35,549 nucleotides of DNA from Protostelium mycophagum (GCA_002081555.1 MZNV01001730.1:1-35549); one strand, 5' to 3'. Positions 11,681 through 25,127 are shown, numbered from the stretch's first letter. The notes: generated from the sequence alone by a model not told the origin. Numbers and translations are program-made.

Positions 11681-12658
11681 ATGAGCGGACGGCCGAAACG
11701 CAAACAAGAAACCTCAAACGATGATGGGCCTAATCGATCAGATTCTGTGAGTTGTAGACACTCGTGTACAATAATAACAGAATGCACAGCCACTGCTGAG
11801 TCCTGGTCAAGATGTCAGGGCGTTACTCTCGAAATTTCAACTCAACACAGACACTGTCAACAGATTGTTGAAGATGTCACACTCTGAAGAACCAATCATA
11901 AACACACATCACAACACAAACACCCAATTTTACAACACGACAACAACGAGCAACACCAATACCATGGTCTGCACAACTGAGACAACCACACAATTTTCCT
12001 ATTTTCCGGATATGAACCAACAAACGAGCGCGGATTGGCCGTCACCTCCCTCCCCCACACAAGGGTGAGATCTTCGCGCGCTGATGGTGCTGTACTGACA
12101 CGTCATCAGGTCCATGGAAGATATTCTTTCTCTGGATCAAGCTGAGCCCGCTCCAGAGGGCTTTATGCAGAAATTTCCACTCACGAGCACAATTGATTTG
12201 AAGAGGGTGTTGTACAACCTTCTCGTCGACCACTACAACACCAGTCAGACCGATTACGTAAACAGCCCATTCTACAACCCAATTTTGGATTTTGTTTCTG
12301 TCATCGAAGTGAGCATTACCAGCCAGAATGACACTTTTAACACCGTCAGAATGGAGTGGAGCGGCAAGGTTTCGTGTTTTGTGACAGGGCGGAGCCAGAG
12401 AGGAGCATCCCCGAACTATACGCGCTCCACGTGAGAAAAGCTGCTCTTCACGAACAAGAGCAGGACTCCATTTTCATTCAAGACCTATACAAGTACTACG
12501 CGAGGACGTGCATCGAACTGCTCTCCAAATATTTCGACAAGCGGGGAAAGTTCACATTTCTGTACATGGAAGTGCCACTATTTGTGCCGGGGGGGAGTTT
12601 GAGGGACGCGGACATGAGGATAAGAACGATTAAGACGAGGTCAAGAATACGAAAATAA
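11681..12658 (+). CDS. Orphan protein with Thr/Asn-rich N-terminus
   Basis: Four exons (11681-11746, 11781-12064, 12110-12344, 12395-12658) give 282 residues in phase. The start MSGRPKRKQETSNDDGP is basic, and a Thr/Asn/Gln-rich low-complexity stretch follows. The C-terminal two thirds look globular: IDLKRVLYNLLVDHYNTSQ, an aromatic NSPFYNPILDFVSVIEV strand, a helix around QDLYKYYARTCIELLSKYF, then a beta strand FTFLYMEVPLFVPGG. The last intron (12345-12394) uses a GGAG acceptor, which is atypical; skipping it would shift the frame, so that join is the least certain. There is no signal peptide or membrane span. I do not recognise a family. Basic and Ser/Thr-rich ends could suit a nuclear protein, but this is not shown. 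Confidence 0.65.
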
Positions 12659-12768
12659 TCTTTCTCTTTGTTATTGCTTTTGTCCAACAATTCGTTTATA
12701 AAAAAAGAATGCAAGTTGCTTGCGTAAAATATAAACAGAATAGGATTAAAGAGGATGAGACGTTATCG

Positions 12769-14109
12769 TCACGCCAAAAAGGCGGACACGATCTTTATAA
12801 AATCTTCCGGTTTTTCGGCTTGGACCCAATGCCCAGCACCCTCTATATACTCCAATCTATTGTTGGGAAAAAGTCTGTTGATCGTGGGCGTGTACTCATC
12901 TATAATGTAGTTGGAGGCAGCCCCTCCCAAGAACAAGGTTTGACCCGGAAAAATAGATTCACCCGGGTCAGGGAAATCTCTAATATCGGGGATGGACTGA
13001 AATTTTTAAATTTGGAATATCATAAGATAATTTAAATTGTGTCATTTCGTATTGTAGATGGTCGGAAGAACGGAAAATTACCTTTCCGAGAGCGTCCAAA
13101 TTGATACGCCACTCGAACTCTGGCGACTTCGGGTCGGTCGATTTATCCCGCAAATTCGTGAGCAAAAATTGTCTCAGCGTGTATTGCTGTTCTAAATTTA
13201 GAACTTGAAAATTTTTATTTTTCATCTTCATTTTCCACACGACTCTTACGGTTAATCACGTGAGTCAACACGGTAACAACCGTGAAAAATCCCAAAACTT
13301 ACAGAAACGGACTGGGCGAGTTCTTCATCCGCTTGCTTTCTCGTTGTTAATTTTTCCAAATTTATATCGCGCATATTGTCTATAAAGTCGCTGAATTTTT
13401 TGAAGGACTCTTTGTAGTTGATAGGTGATATGTCTACAACGACCAGTTTGTCCAAAAGTTCTGGGCTTGTGAGGGATAAATGCATGGCGACTTTCCCGCC
13501 CTAATTTTCTCAGAATTTTGTGGAGATTTGGGGATTCATTTTTTTAAATTCAAAGAAAAGTTAATTCAAATTAAATTATAATTCAATAAAACTCCTATGG
13601 ATCGACAAAAAATTTCAATTGAAATTTATATTAATAAAATATCTTTTTTGCAAAATGTAATGAGGAGAATCAAATCATTCTTCACCATGCTATGACCGAT
13701 AATGTGAGCTTTGGAGATGTTCTTGTCTGACAAATATTTTTTCAAGTCTTGAGCCATGAGATCGTAGCTGTGCTCTTCGCTGTGTGGTGATTCTCCGTGA
13801 TTACGGAGATCTACAAGATGTATATCGGCTATTTTAGAATCATCATCACAATTCACATTGAGGATCCTCTGTACCTCCGATGTTCTGGGACAACCTTCTG
13901 CCAATGGCTCTCCAGTTTTGATGGCTCCCAAATAAGCCGTGAAGAATGAGCGTAGGGCTCTGTCCTTCTTTCGGATTAGGTGTCTTCATGACTTGCGAGT
14001 ATAAATCGAGTGTAGCCCTGGCTGATTGAGAGGTGTCGATGATCAAACGATTCTATCTACCCTGTGGTGATACATCTTCGATAAGTCTTTGTTTGCAGAG
14101 AAACTGCAT
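12769..14109 (-). CDS. ABHD11: ABHD11-like alpha/beta hydrolase
   Basis: Six exons (14061-14109, 13875-14021, 13686-13828, 13303-13500, 13082-13186, 12769-12996) give 289 residues. Family signatures appear in order: ILHGLFGSHQNW (oxyanion loop), DLRNHGESPHS, nucleophile elbow GHSMGGK with the catalytic Ser, VVVDISPINY, LRQFLLTNL, a strand FLGGAASNYI, and catalytic His in GAGHWVQAEKPEDF. The order and spacing match ABHD11, which is mitochondrial in animals and linked to protection of the 2-oxoglutarate dehydrogenase complex. The chosen start gives MQFLCKQRLIEDVSPQ; a clear targeting presequence is not visible, though a frame just upstream (MIRSPSLRTSFNAVSLQ) looks presequence-like without a phase-compatible splice. 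It diverges from spastin with about 135 nt between the two starts. Confidence 0.9.
13269..13284. repeat. CACGGT-AACA-ACCGTG hairpin in an ABHD11 intron
   Basis: Perfect 6-bp arms with a 4-nt loop lie within the 116-nt intron at 13187-13302. The sequence is almost identical to the hairpin in the spastin coding region at 15007-15022 and to the spacer copy at 4018. Confidence 0.65.
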
Positions 14110-14243
14110 TAAAGGAGGTTCTCAGAGATGGTGATCTGATCATATCTGGCTTTTTTCATGTATTTTAAATGCTTTTTTCGTTGTAAAATGTCTGTGGATG
14201 TTGATGAATGTTCTTGACAACTTGATCAGAAACGCAGCAGGCG

Positions 14244-16876
<2,633 letters not shown>

Positions 16877-17371
16877 ACAATTTGTACACTGTTCTATTTT
16901 TAGATTACACCGGGTCTTGGCAACTACAATGACCTCATATGATGTCGTTATGTGGTGTCAACCAAATTGACAGATTCGCAGAGAAAAACGAAAGAAATTA
17001 CTGAAAGAAATTTGTCGCACGGAGATCTCTTTGAAATTTCGCGCGAGATCCGAGAATGAGACCCCATGATCCAGCACGATAACGTGTCCGAACCACTCTG
17101 ATCCTCTTTATCCGCCTATAAGGTGAGACGAATGGCGCTTCTTCCATGATGCTTCATGATGGTCGTGTACTACCGAAATTGTTCTATCAAATAATGTCAA
17201 TTATTTCGTTTAACTCGGAACTGAACGAATTTTACCTCTCAACTTTCTGACCTATGACACACACCATCACATCTAACGATCCTCGACAGGCCAACTTTGC
17301 ATGATACAAGCGCCAACACACGGACGCAGTATTTAGTCAAAGTTCCACCATCTGGTGGCAGTGGAAGCACG
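16877..17371. other. Intergenic spacer between spastin and the CK1-like kinase
   Basis: About 500 nt with no convincing coding frame. The 5' end should be the spastin 3' UTR and the rest the promoter and leader of the kinase gene. An in-frame open stretch precedes the chosen kinase ATG (17372) but has no ATG of its own, so I leave it as leader. Confidence 0.5.
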
Positions 17372-19384
17372 ATGGCTTCTTTAGAGGAAAACCCACCACT
17401 CGATCACGACATGCAAGAATTAGTTTACGGCAGAAGAGAACTGGCTGCAGATGTGAAGAAAATGAAGCGGCTCAGCAGCCGTCATTTCGCATCGCAATGC
17501 ACGACACCACAGGCGAGGATGGAATGTAGAGACATAAAGAGCACCAGCCATTACGACGAACTTTTAGGAGCGGCACCGACTCTCTTCGAGCTGACACAGG
17601 ACATTTGTGGCAAGACAATACATGGAAAATGGTTGGTGCAGAAGAAGATCGGACAGGGCGCATTTGGCGAGATCTATAGAGCTAAGAATTTGAACAATGG
17701 AGAGCGTGTCGCCATCAAAATGGAGAAGGCCGATTCACAGAAATCGACCTTAAGACAAGAACTAGCCGTTTTAAAGAGGCTGCAAGGTGAGATTTCCCGC
17801 CCAAATTCGAATTCAAATTTCCAGGAATGTCTTCAGTTTGCCGTTACGTCATGTGTGGACATTTCAACGGCTATATTTACGTGGTCATGGAGCTGTTAGG
17901 TTCCAGTTTGGCCGAGCTAAAAAAGCGCCAAAAAGCGGATAAATTTTCACTCTCAACAACAATCAGACTCGGCCAACAGATGCTGAAGATCATCAGAAAC
18001 ATTCACGATCTCGGGTACATACATCGAGACATCAAACCGGTGAGAGTCGAGTGATGACGTCATCTGACGTGTACAGTCTAACTTCGCGATGGGGTTGGGT
18101 GCAAAGAGGCATCTCGTCTTTGTGATTGACTTCGGACTGTCTCGCAGATTCTTGCTCACCAACGGCGACATCAAGCCCGTATCATTTTAAACTTTAATCT
18201 TTTATTTTATTTTTGAGAAATTTCCTTGACTTTTCTAGCCACGTGACAATGCTGGGTTCCGCGGAACAGCACGTTACGCATCTCTCAACTCTCATGCCGA
18301 GAGAGACTTGGGAAGACGGGATGATCTGTTGTCTTTGTTTTATATTCTTATAGAGTTCGCCTGCGGCGCTCTGCCGTGGCGTCACCTGAAAAATAAAGAC
18401 GAGATCGAAAAGCTGAAGGAATCTACAACCTGCCAAGATCTGACAAAAGATCTGCCTCCGGAATTTACGGAGATTTGGAACCACTTGCAGGTGAGTTGTA
18501 GATGGGGGAGAGGGGTGATGACGTCATCAGTTACTCCACTTTGAGTCCAAGCCAGATTATGATCTGCTGCACGAACTATTGGATTCCATGCTGATCAAGG
18601 ACTGCGAACAGCCTAAATTCGACTGGGAAAATTCAATGAAAATTACGGAGGAGGAAACAAAGTCGACCATCTACAACGGAAGTGGACAATCTACACTGAC
18701 AAGCACACAAATTTCAAATTTTCAAAAAAAGTAGATAGTTTTTTTTTTGTATTTCGCGGATTTACAATTCCCAGGCCATTCTCTGGAGGAATGCATCTTT
18801 CCAAATTTGTGGTAATTCTCGAGTCATAATTTGAATTTTGAAAATATTCAGTTGGCGCGAAGCATGGGGTCAGTCAGTGATTGGAAAGATAACGAAGAGA
18901 GCATATACGATTTCAGAAATTCAACAGTGTACCAACAGACAAACATTCACTCAGAAGGTGAAAGGAATTATTGTACCTTTTTTTATGGATTTTTGACCAA
19001 GTCAAGTGATCACAAGAAGAGCCTCACAGCATCATCTCGACAAGATCATCAGATGCAAAAGTGATGACACAGCCTCAGAGGTGCCAGATTTAGACAAGAC
19101 AAACGCGGTAAGCTTCCATCAGCCCTCGGACATTTACTGGCGTAACAGCGAAGCGGTTTTACCGCAAGCATCACGGTAAGAGTGCGGCAAACCATGTCAC
19201 CATAGGAGGACTAAATTTTTCGTATCAAAAGAAACGGTGGAGCACGTTCTCTGTATTAAAAAAAAAGGTTTTCCCTGGTGTCCAAACGGCAACACCAGCA
19301 CAAGTACAAGAGAAAGCACCTGTACAACCTCCGGTGCAGAGAGCTGCATCGCCCCCCTCTCCATCGGTAAAGGTCGAGATCTAG
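17372..19384 (+). CDS. CK1-family Ser/Thr kinase, TTBK-like
   Basis: Nine exons (17372-17786, 17825-18039, 18077-18178, 18239-18490, 18531-18730, 18775-18811, 18852-18957, 19007-19107, 19232-19384) total 526 residues. A polar N-terminal region of about 85 residues precedes the catalytic domain (about 87-370): GQGAFGEIY glycine loop, VAIKME lysine, YIHRDIKPSNFAMG catalytic loop, DFGLSR, then RGTARYASLNSHAERDLGRR and the LFYILIEFACGALPWR helix typical of TTBK-like CK1 kinases, with FESKPDYDLLHELL near the end. All catalytic residues are present, so it should be active. The C-terminal tail (about 150 residues) is Ser/Thr-rich then basic and Pro-rich (TPAQVQEKAPVQPPVQ). TTBKs phosphorylate tau and tubulin; a microtubule-related substrate here is inference. 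The tail exons rest on splice phase only. Confidence 0.9.
19155..19167. repeat. GCGGT-TTT-ACCGC hairpin in a kinase intron
   Basis: Short perfect arms lie in the 124-nt intron at 19108-19231, followed within 20 nt by a CACGGTAAG half-site. It belongs to the CGGT...ACCG hairpin set. Confidence 0.5.
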
Positions 19385-19632
19385 ATGATTTTATTCACGA
19401 TGGCAGGTCACTACCTCAAAAACGCAACCGACGCTCCGGAAAGCCAAGACAAGAGAGAAGAAAGGTGGTTGCTGTGTTGTCCAATAAATGTTTGACGGCT
19501 CCGTCGACTTCTTAAGGACGGATAAAATGACCTTTAGGCTTGACGGACATTGCCATATTTGACTGATGGACATTACTTTGACGTCGTTTTGCATGACACT
19601 TAGAACGAGGCCTTGTCCTGCAAGAGACAACG

Positions 19633-22600
19633 ATGCAGCTGTGGGTGTGGTTACTCCTCTCATGTGTCCATCTTGCATTATGTATAGAATATTTTGAGAC
19701 ACAGTGGGGAACCTGGAACACCTCTGATCACTGCGTCGTCATTCCAAAATCGAACCTCACCGGAGGTGGGAGGAAATCCAAAGACATGACATGAGGCTGA
19801 TTACAGCAGTATTTGACCCATCTCTTGGCGACTGCTCCTTCATTCAAGTTGTCATTAATGCCTCGATAACAACCCGGACACCTGCTATGGATCGTCCTAT
19901 TAACCTTCGTATTTGGGGAACTTCACTATATCAACTGGGCGACTACCAGTTCTCAAACTTCAAATCCGTGAGACATTTAATCATTTGAAATGATCTCACT
20001 TCGGCAGTTACAAGTGTCAAACATTGAAATTGGTTCATGGAATTTTTCCTCTATGGCTGACGTTCAATTATTCAATGTGAGCCTGACAGGGACAACCTCT
20101 GTTCACGGAGGCTCCAAACTAGAGATCACATCCTCCTCCCGTATCTCTGGCCAGATCACGAGCTCTGTGAATTCTTCTTTGCACATCAGCTCGTCCTGCA
20201 TTAATTCTTCTGTGTATGCCTCGGGAGATCTCCAACTCAGCAACGTCACCGTGTTCAACTCTCAAGGAATCCAATGTGATGGTGATCTGATCGTATCTAA
20301 TTCCACGTTTTATCAAAACGCAAGGACAGGTCGGTGATCTTCTATTATCTGATACAATGTTTTATTCATTCATTTCTGGATTTCATGGACTTTGAATATT
20401 TTGAGTGTTTTGAATTCGATTGAAAGAGTGCAGCGATTACCAGCAACCAAGGCAATGTCACAATCTACAACTCTACTTTCTATTCGAACCCCGCCTCCAT
20501 CAATTCGGCGAATAGTCTGACCATCTACAACTCGACCTTCCACCACGAGACCGGCACTGCAATTTTCGCCAATAATGTTTTTGCCCAGGACAGCTCGTTT
20601 CTCCACAATAATGGTCGCGCAATATGTAATCAATTAATTTTTACACTCAACGATTTACAAAGAAGAAACTGAGCTGTCACAGATGCAACAGGATTTGTGA
20701 CTATTAATCATTGTAATTTCACACAGAATCAAGTTGGCGGAGATGGTGGCGCTTTGCACACTGGGTCCTCTATATCAGGTGACGACCTCATGTCATATTG
20801 ACGCATCTGACACGATCAGTCAACAACAGCGTGTTTTTGAATAATAATGGTGCTAAAGGTGGCGCTATGTACGCAGGGACATCCATATCAGGTGATGGTG
20901 TCATATTGACGCATTTGACATATCCAGTCACCAACAGCGAGTTTACCTCCAATATTGGTGCGGGCACCGGTGGCGCTTTGTGCGCAGAGACCTCCGTATC
21001 AGGTGATGACGTCATGTTCCGTGGACGCATTTGTGACATGACCACAGCCGACAGCAGCACGTTTACCAATAATAAGGGTACGTATGGTGGTGCGATCCAT
21101 TCCGAAGCCAATATCTCAGTGAATAAGTGTGGATTTTACAATAATTCTGCAACCAGCGGGTCATGTGAGTACATTATTATAAAGGTCCAACACTGCGGCA
21201 GAACGCAGGATGTTGAAATATGAGGAAGACACCCAGTCCGACAATAGGACTGACCTCTACAGCAATTTATGCGCAACAGTCGAATGGTAGCACAACCATC
21301 TACAACTCTAATTTCACGTCTCAATGCCAATCGGGGGATTGCATAGATGTGATATTGTACAATTCAGCCACAGTACAAGGCTGCACGTTGTTGAGCCTGA
21401 AGGCAGCTACGATATCATTACACTTTTTAAAAGACTCACCTAATTACCTGCTCGACACAACATTTATTCCACCGCCAGTCGCCTATGCACCGCGGTTCAG
21501 TGTGGATATATCTGCAACCATCAATAACCTAACTTATCTGTGCGCATGGTCTTCATTTAAAAGCAAACTTTCCTTCCGATTAGATTGTGGAGCTATTGTG
21601 AGCCACCCTAACAACTGCTCCTTCTCGACTCAATGCCCGTCTATATCCACCAGCTCCTCAACATCTGACTCGCCATCTACATCCACCACCTCCTCAACAT
21701 CTGACTCACCATCTACATCCACCTCCTCAACATTTGACACATCATCTACAACAGAATCTACATCAGACACATCATCTACAACAGAATCTACATCAGACAC
21801 ATTATCTACAACAGAATCTACATCAGACACGTCATCTACAACGGAGTCGACATCAGACACATCATCTACAACGGAGTTGACAGACACATCATCTACAACG
21901 GAGTCGACATCTGACATATCATCTACAACGGAGTCGACATCAGACACATCATCTACAACGGAGTCGACATCTGACACATCATCTACAATGGAGTCGACAT
22001 CTGACACGTCATCTACAACGGAGTCGACATCTGACACGTCATCTACAACGGAGTCGACATCTGACACCTCATCTACAATGGAATCGAGCAGTTCAACCAT
22101 GACCCCCGCTACAACGACACCCAATGTCACTCTGGGTCTCTCTTTGGGGGCTGCTGCCAGCAGACTTTCCAACAATACGCAAGTGAGCGCCACTGTGGTG
22201 AACAGCGTAATCACATTGATATTTGCCAACTCTTCCTCCCCAAATCCGGTGTCCATCAACACTGGTGTAGTCTCAGGTCAGATTTCATTTCAATGAGACC
22301 GTTTCATCAGAATGAAGCTTCTCACCCCGCACAGTTACGGCCTTTGACTTTCAGAGACCACAAAATTCCAGTGTGGTCGACTTGGTATTGGAGAATGGCG
22401 GGAGGTCCAGCATTTCAAACTCCACGCTTGTGTCTTTCAACACCTCCGCCGTGGTGATGACGAGTTTCCCCATTGCAGCCGGGTCATTTGGCAAGACATT
22501 TCCCGCCAATTTATCTTCTAACGTGACTGGACTGTCTTTACTAAACAGAGACGGTGTTCCCATCAAGGTGAGATTGGCTCAAAGTGGACAACGTGTTCTA

Positions 22601-24637
22601 TTTTAATCGACGGTTTGATGACGTATCAGGTCTCAAACTCCACGGAGCTCATCAACATCACCATCCCGCTCACGTCTACAACGGCGTTCAATTCATTAGT
22701 TTGCCTATATTGGAATGAGCCCAAGAGTCAATGGCTGCAAGATGGCTGTACGACCCAGCGTAATCTCGAAAGATATACAATCACGTGCTCATGGTAAGTT
22801 CCAGGAATTTTCCGTGAAAGCTCAAGGAATTTCTGTCGCAGTCTTACCGCGAAGAGTGACGGAATTTCATGCGTCAGTTGAGACTAAAAATAGCAGCGAC
22901 CACCTGACGAATTTTACAATTGGATCGGCGGCTGTAGCTCCCTCAAATAATCAAGTAAATACACCTCAGTCTACAACGGGATCTAAGGCTGGGCTCATTG
23001 CCGGTGGGTTTCTGGAAATTTCCGGGAAATTTTGTTGAAAATAGCAGGACTTACCATAGGATTATTGTTCTTGGTGGCTCTTATTGTGGCTGTAATTTTT
23101 TTCGTGTATTTTAGAGCCAAAATTTCGAAGGAAAAGGTGAGTTTCCCGCCAAGATTCAAAATTTAAATTCTATAGTTTGGCGAAATGGACTTCGCCATGG
23201 ATGCTTGTCACCAGGTTTGTTTTCTTCAAAGTTGATTTATTTCGATGGGATCCCTTGTATTAATTACTGCTTTTATTATATTTTTTATATGTGCAGGGAG
23301 ATCTCGTTGTAGTGCAGGAGATATACAGGGGTGATCGTTGTGTCATCTACAACGGGACACTCTCATCTACAACTCAAGTCGCCATAAAGAAATCCAGAGG
23401 CAAGAACGCGATGTCAGAGGCTGTTCTCCTCAAGGCAAGATTATTTGCTCTCCGAGTTTGTGTTTGGCACATTGAACCATTGATGTCATCATATGCAAAG
23501 CATATATGCCTCTGTAGAACTACAACGAAGATTTGTAGATTTAAATAAAAAAATATAATATGGCTTTTTGGCGATATTACGTTTTTGTGGGGGTTATTCG
23601 GCTTTGCACCTTGATTCTCACACATTTTAGAACCTGAGACATCCTGGCATCGTACAATTTTTCACCTTCTTTTCAGAAGATGATCAATCATGCATCGTGA
23701 TGGAGCTCATGACGCATTCATTATTCGATCGTCTGAGAGATGTCAATAAGGAACATTTCACCAAGGACCAAAAGCAAGATATGTAAGTCTGATCCCTCTA
23801 CAACTCCGTTTTTAGGAAATTTCATCAAAAAATCGGCTCGATCTTCTCGTTGTAGAACGTCATTTTCTGATTAGTTGTAGATTAAGGCAGTTGAGTGGCG
23901 CTTTGTCTTATCTCAGAGAGAATGATATCATACACGGTGGAATTTGTTCCAAGAACGTGTTGATCAGAAATGATGACGTGGCAAAGATTTGTGATTTCGG
24001 TAGGATTCTATTTTTAGGTGTGAGAATTCTGAGAAAATTCAGGTTCCGCAACCAAGTCTAACAAGGTCCCACCCCCAACAAGATTATCCATCAGATATCA
24101 GGTGATTTTTCTCCAATTTTCATCCAATTTTCACGATGTACAAGGATTGTAGACGGCGTTTATTGAACATCTCAGGCCCCTGAATTATTGTCCAAAAAAC
24201 CAACCTCTTTTGCGTCAGACGTGTGGTCCTTTGGCATCTTAGCCTGGTGAGTAATATAATGTCAACTGGATCTTTACGAAATTTCAGGGAAATTCACACG
24301 GACGGAGAGGTACCTTATTCCGACAGAAAAGACGACGAGGTATTTTTAACACTTTTAAAACCAAACTGAGAACCAAATCAGGTGCCCAGCTATGTCCTCG
24401 ATGGGGGCAGACTGCCATCTACAGGCAACGACATCATAGATGACGTCACGACCAGATGGTACGTGATTCTTACCAGAATGAAACTGAAGTGTACACAGTT
24501 GGCGGGAAAATTCATCTGAGAGATTAGAAGTGAAAGAGCTGAGCTCTCTCTTGAACCCCAACATTGAGGCTCAAGTGCAGAAATGGAAAGAAATAGAGAT
24601 TGTCAACACGAGCGGCAATTTGTACAACGCAAAATGA
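19633..24637 (+). CDS. GPS-containing receptor pseudokinase with Pmp-like repeats
   Basis: Twenty-two exons sum exactly to 1207 residues. MQLWVWLLLSCVHLALC is the signal peptide. The ectodomain contains short repeats of the form [V/A]-x-x-S-x-F-x-x-N-x-G-x-x-x-GGA[ML I] (about 270-380), like chlamydial Pmp beta-helix repeats, then a Ser/Thr-rich stalk (about 515-668). Next is a GAIN-like region with a complete GPS (about 830-868): C-x-Y-W, W, G-C, C-x-C and the triad His-Leu-Thr. One membrane helix (about 895-918) and a kinase-like domain (about 939-1185) follow. VAIKK, DFG, RYQAPE, SDVWSFGILAWEI and the subdomain XI Cys-Trp remain, but the catalytic loop reads HGGICSKN: the HRD Asp is missing. 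This resembles JAK JH2 domains, so weak or no activity is expected. First exon 19633-19765; last exon 24499-24637; one intron (23435-23630) is GC-AG. Confidence 0.87.
20683..21164 (+). repeat. Tandem exon+intron repeat modules
   Basis: Four consecutive units each consist of a phase 1-1 exon (20683-20778, 20820-20891, 20928-21002, 21048-21164), with an intron after each of the first three (20779-20819, 20892-20927, 21003-21047). The exons encode one GGA-type repeat each. The introns are themselves alike: all start GTGA and carry GACGCAT[CT]TG-like cores. The unit was therefore duplicated with its intron. Confidence 0.8.
21730..22085 (+). repeat. 30-nt coding minisatellite (Ser/Thr/Glu/Asp stalk)
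   Basis: About a dozen units of roughly 30 nt encode Asp-Thr-Ser-Ser-Thr-Thr-Glu-Ser-Thr-Ser, with minor variants and one 24-nt unit. It forms a mucin-like, probably O-glycosylated spacer in the receptor ectodomain. Each unit contains the octamer TCTACAAC or a one-base variant that is also scattered outside the array. The reverse strand is open too (Val/Asp/Ser repeats) but is only a shadow of the array. Confidence 0.9.
23435..23630 (+). other. GC-AG intron in the receptor pseudokinase gene
   Basis: The exon ends CTCAAG and the intron begins GCAAGA, the usual context for GC donors. It ends ACATTTTAG before AACCTGAGACAT (Asn-Leu-Arg-His), the conserved kinase motif. No GT donor nearby keeps the frame. 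Confidence 0.75.
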
Positions 24638-25127
24638 TCCAAAATTGGGTCGAAGAAAATCATTGTAAAAATAAAATCAAGTCAAGCGTTGTAGTCTGAC
24701 GCCCCAGTTGCTGTGAGATGGATATCATTATATCTCCCTGTGATTCTTTATGTGACGCAAGCTTTTTACAAGTCTGAAAGGTCCTCAAAGTCATCCTCAA
24801 ATAAACCAGTCGTAGAAATCTTCCTCTGGATAAAGATGATTCTGATGAAGTTTTTTGAACACATCTCCATAATGAGATCAATGTTGCGTAGAGGATTTGA
24901 GGTTTGCGTATTATTCTGAGTGTGTGGGGAGAGACTTCCCAGCCACTTCGACCACTCCATCGACAACAATACACTCATCTTCGTTTGACGGGACTGAAGC
25001 CACAGAGACCTCTTCCAGCTATCTTTTTGCTTTGTGTTCAAGAAAAAGCATGGCACCATTTTTCACAAATTTGAAAATAAAAAAGCACATTTTAAATTCA
25101 ATTATTGACGTATTATCATTGTTATGT
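24638..25127 (-). other. Spacer with an unresolved minus-strand open frame
   Basis: This is the gap between the convergent receptor and kinesin genes. A minus-strand ATG at 25059 opens 97 codons to 24766, ending in an acidic tail (GLFEDDFEDLSDL). Other frames of the same strand contain protein-like segments (NEDECIVVDGVVEVAGK; FKKLHQNHLYPEEDFYDW), suggesting a small spliced gene whose exons I could not join in phase. It may equally be kinesin 3' sequence. Low confidence. Confidence 0.25.

Noticed and set aside
17297-17371. N-terminal extension of the CK1-like kinase
   Set aside because: The frame is open but has no ATG (it would need TTG); the first in-frame ATG is at 17372.
21750-22080. CRISPR-like array
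   Set aside because: Regular 30-nt spacing comes from a coding minisatellite without unique spacers, in a eukaryotic exon.
21630-22262. 210-codon minus-strand open frame of Val/Asp/Ser repeats
   Set aside because: It is the complement of the Ser/Thr-rich coding minisatellite of the receptor gene, has no independent start context or domain, and lies wholly inside a well-supported exon.
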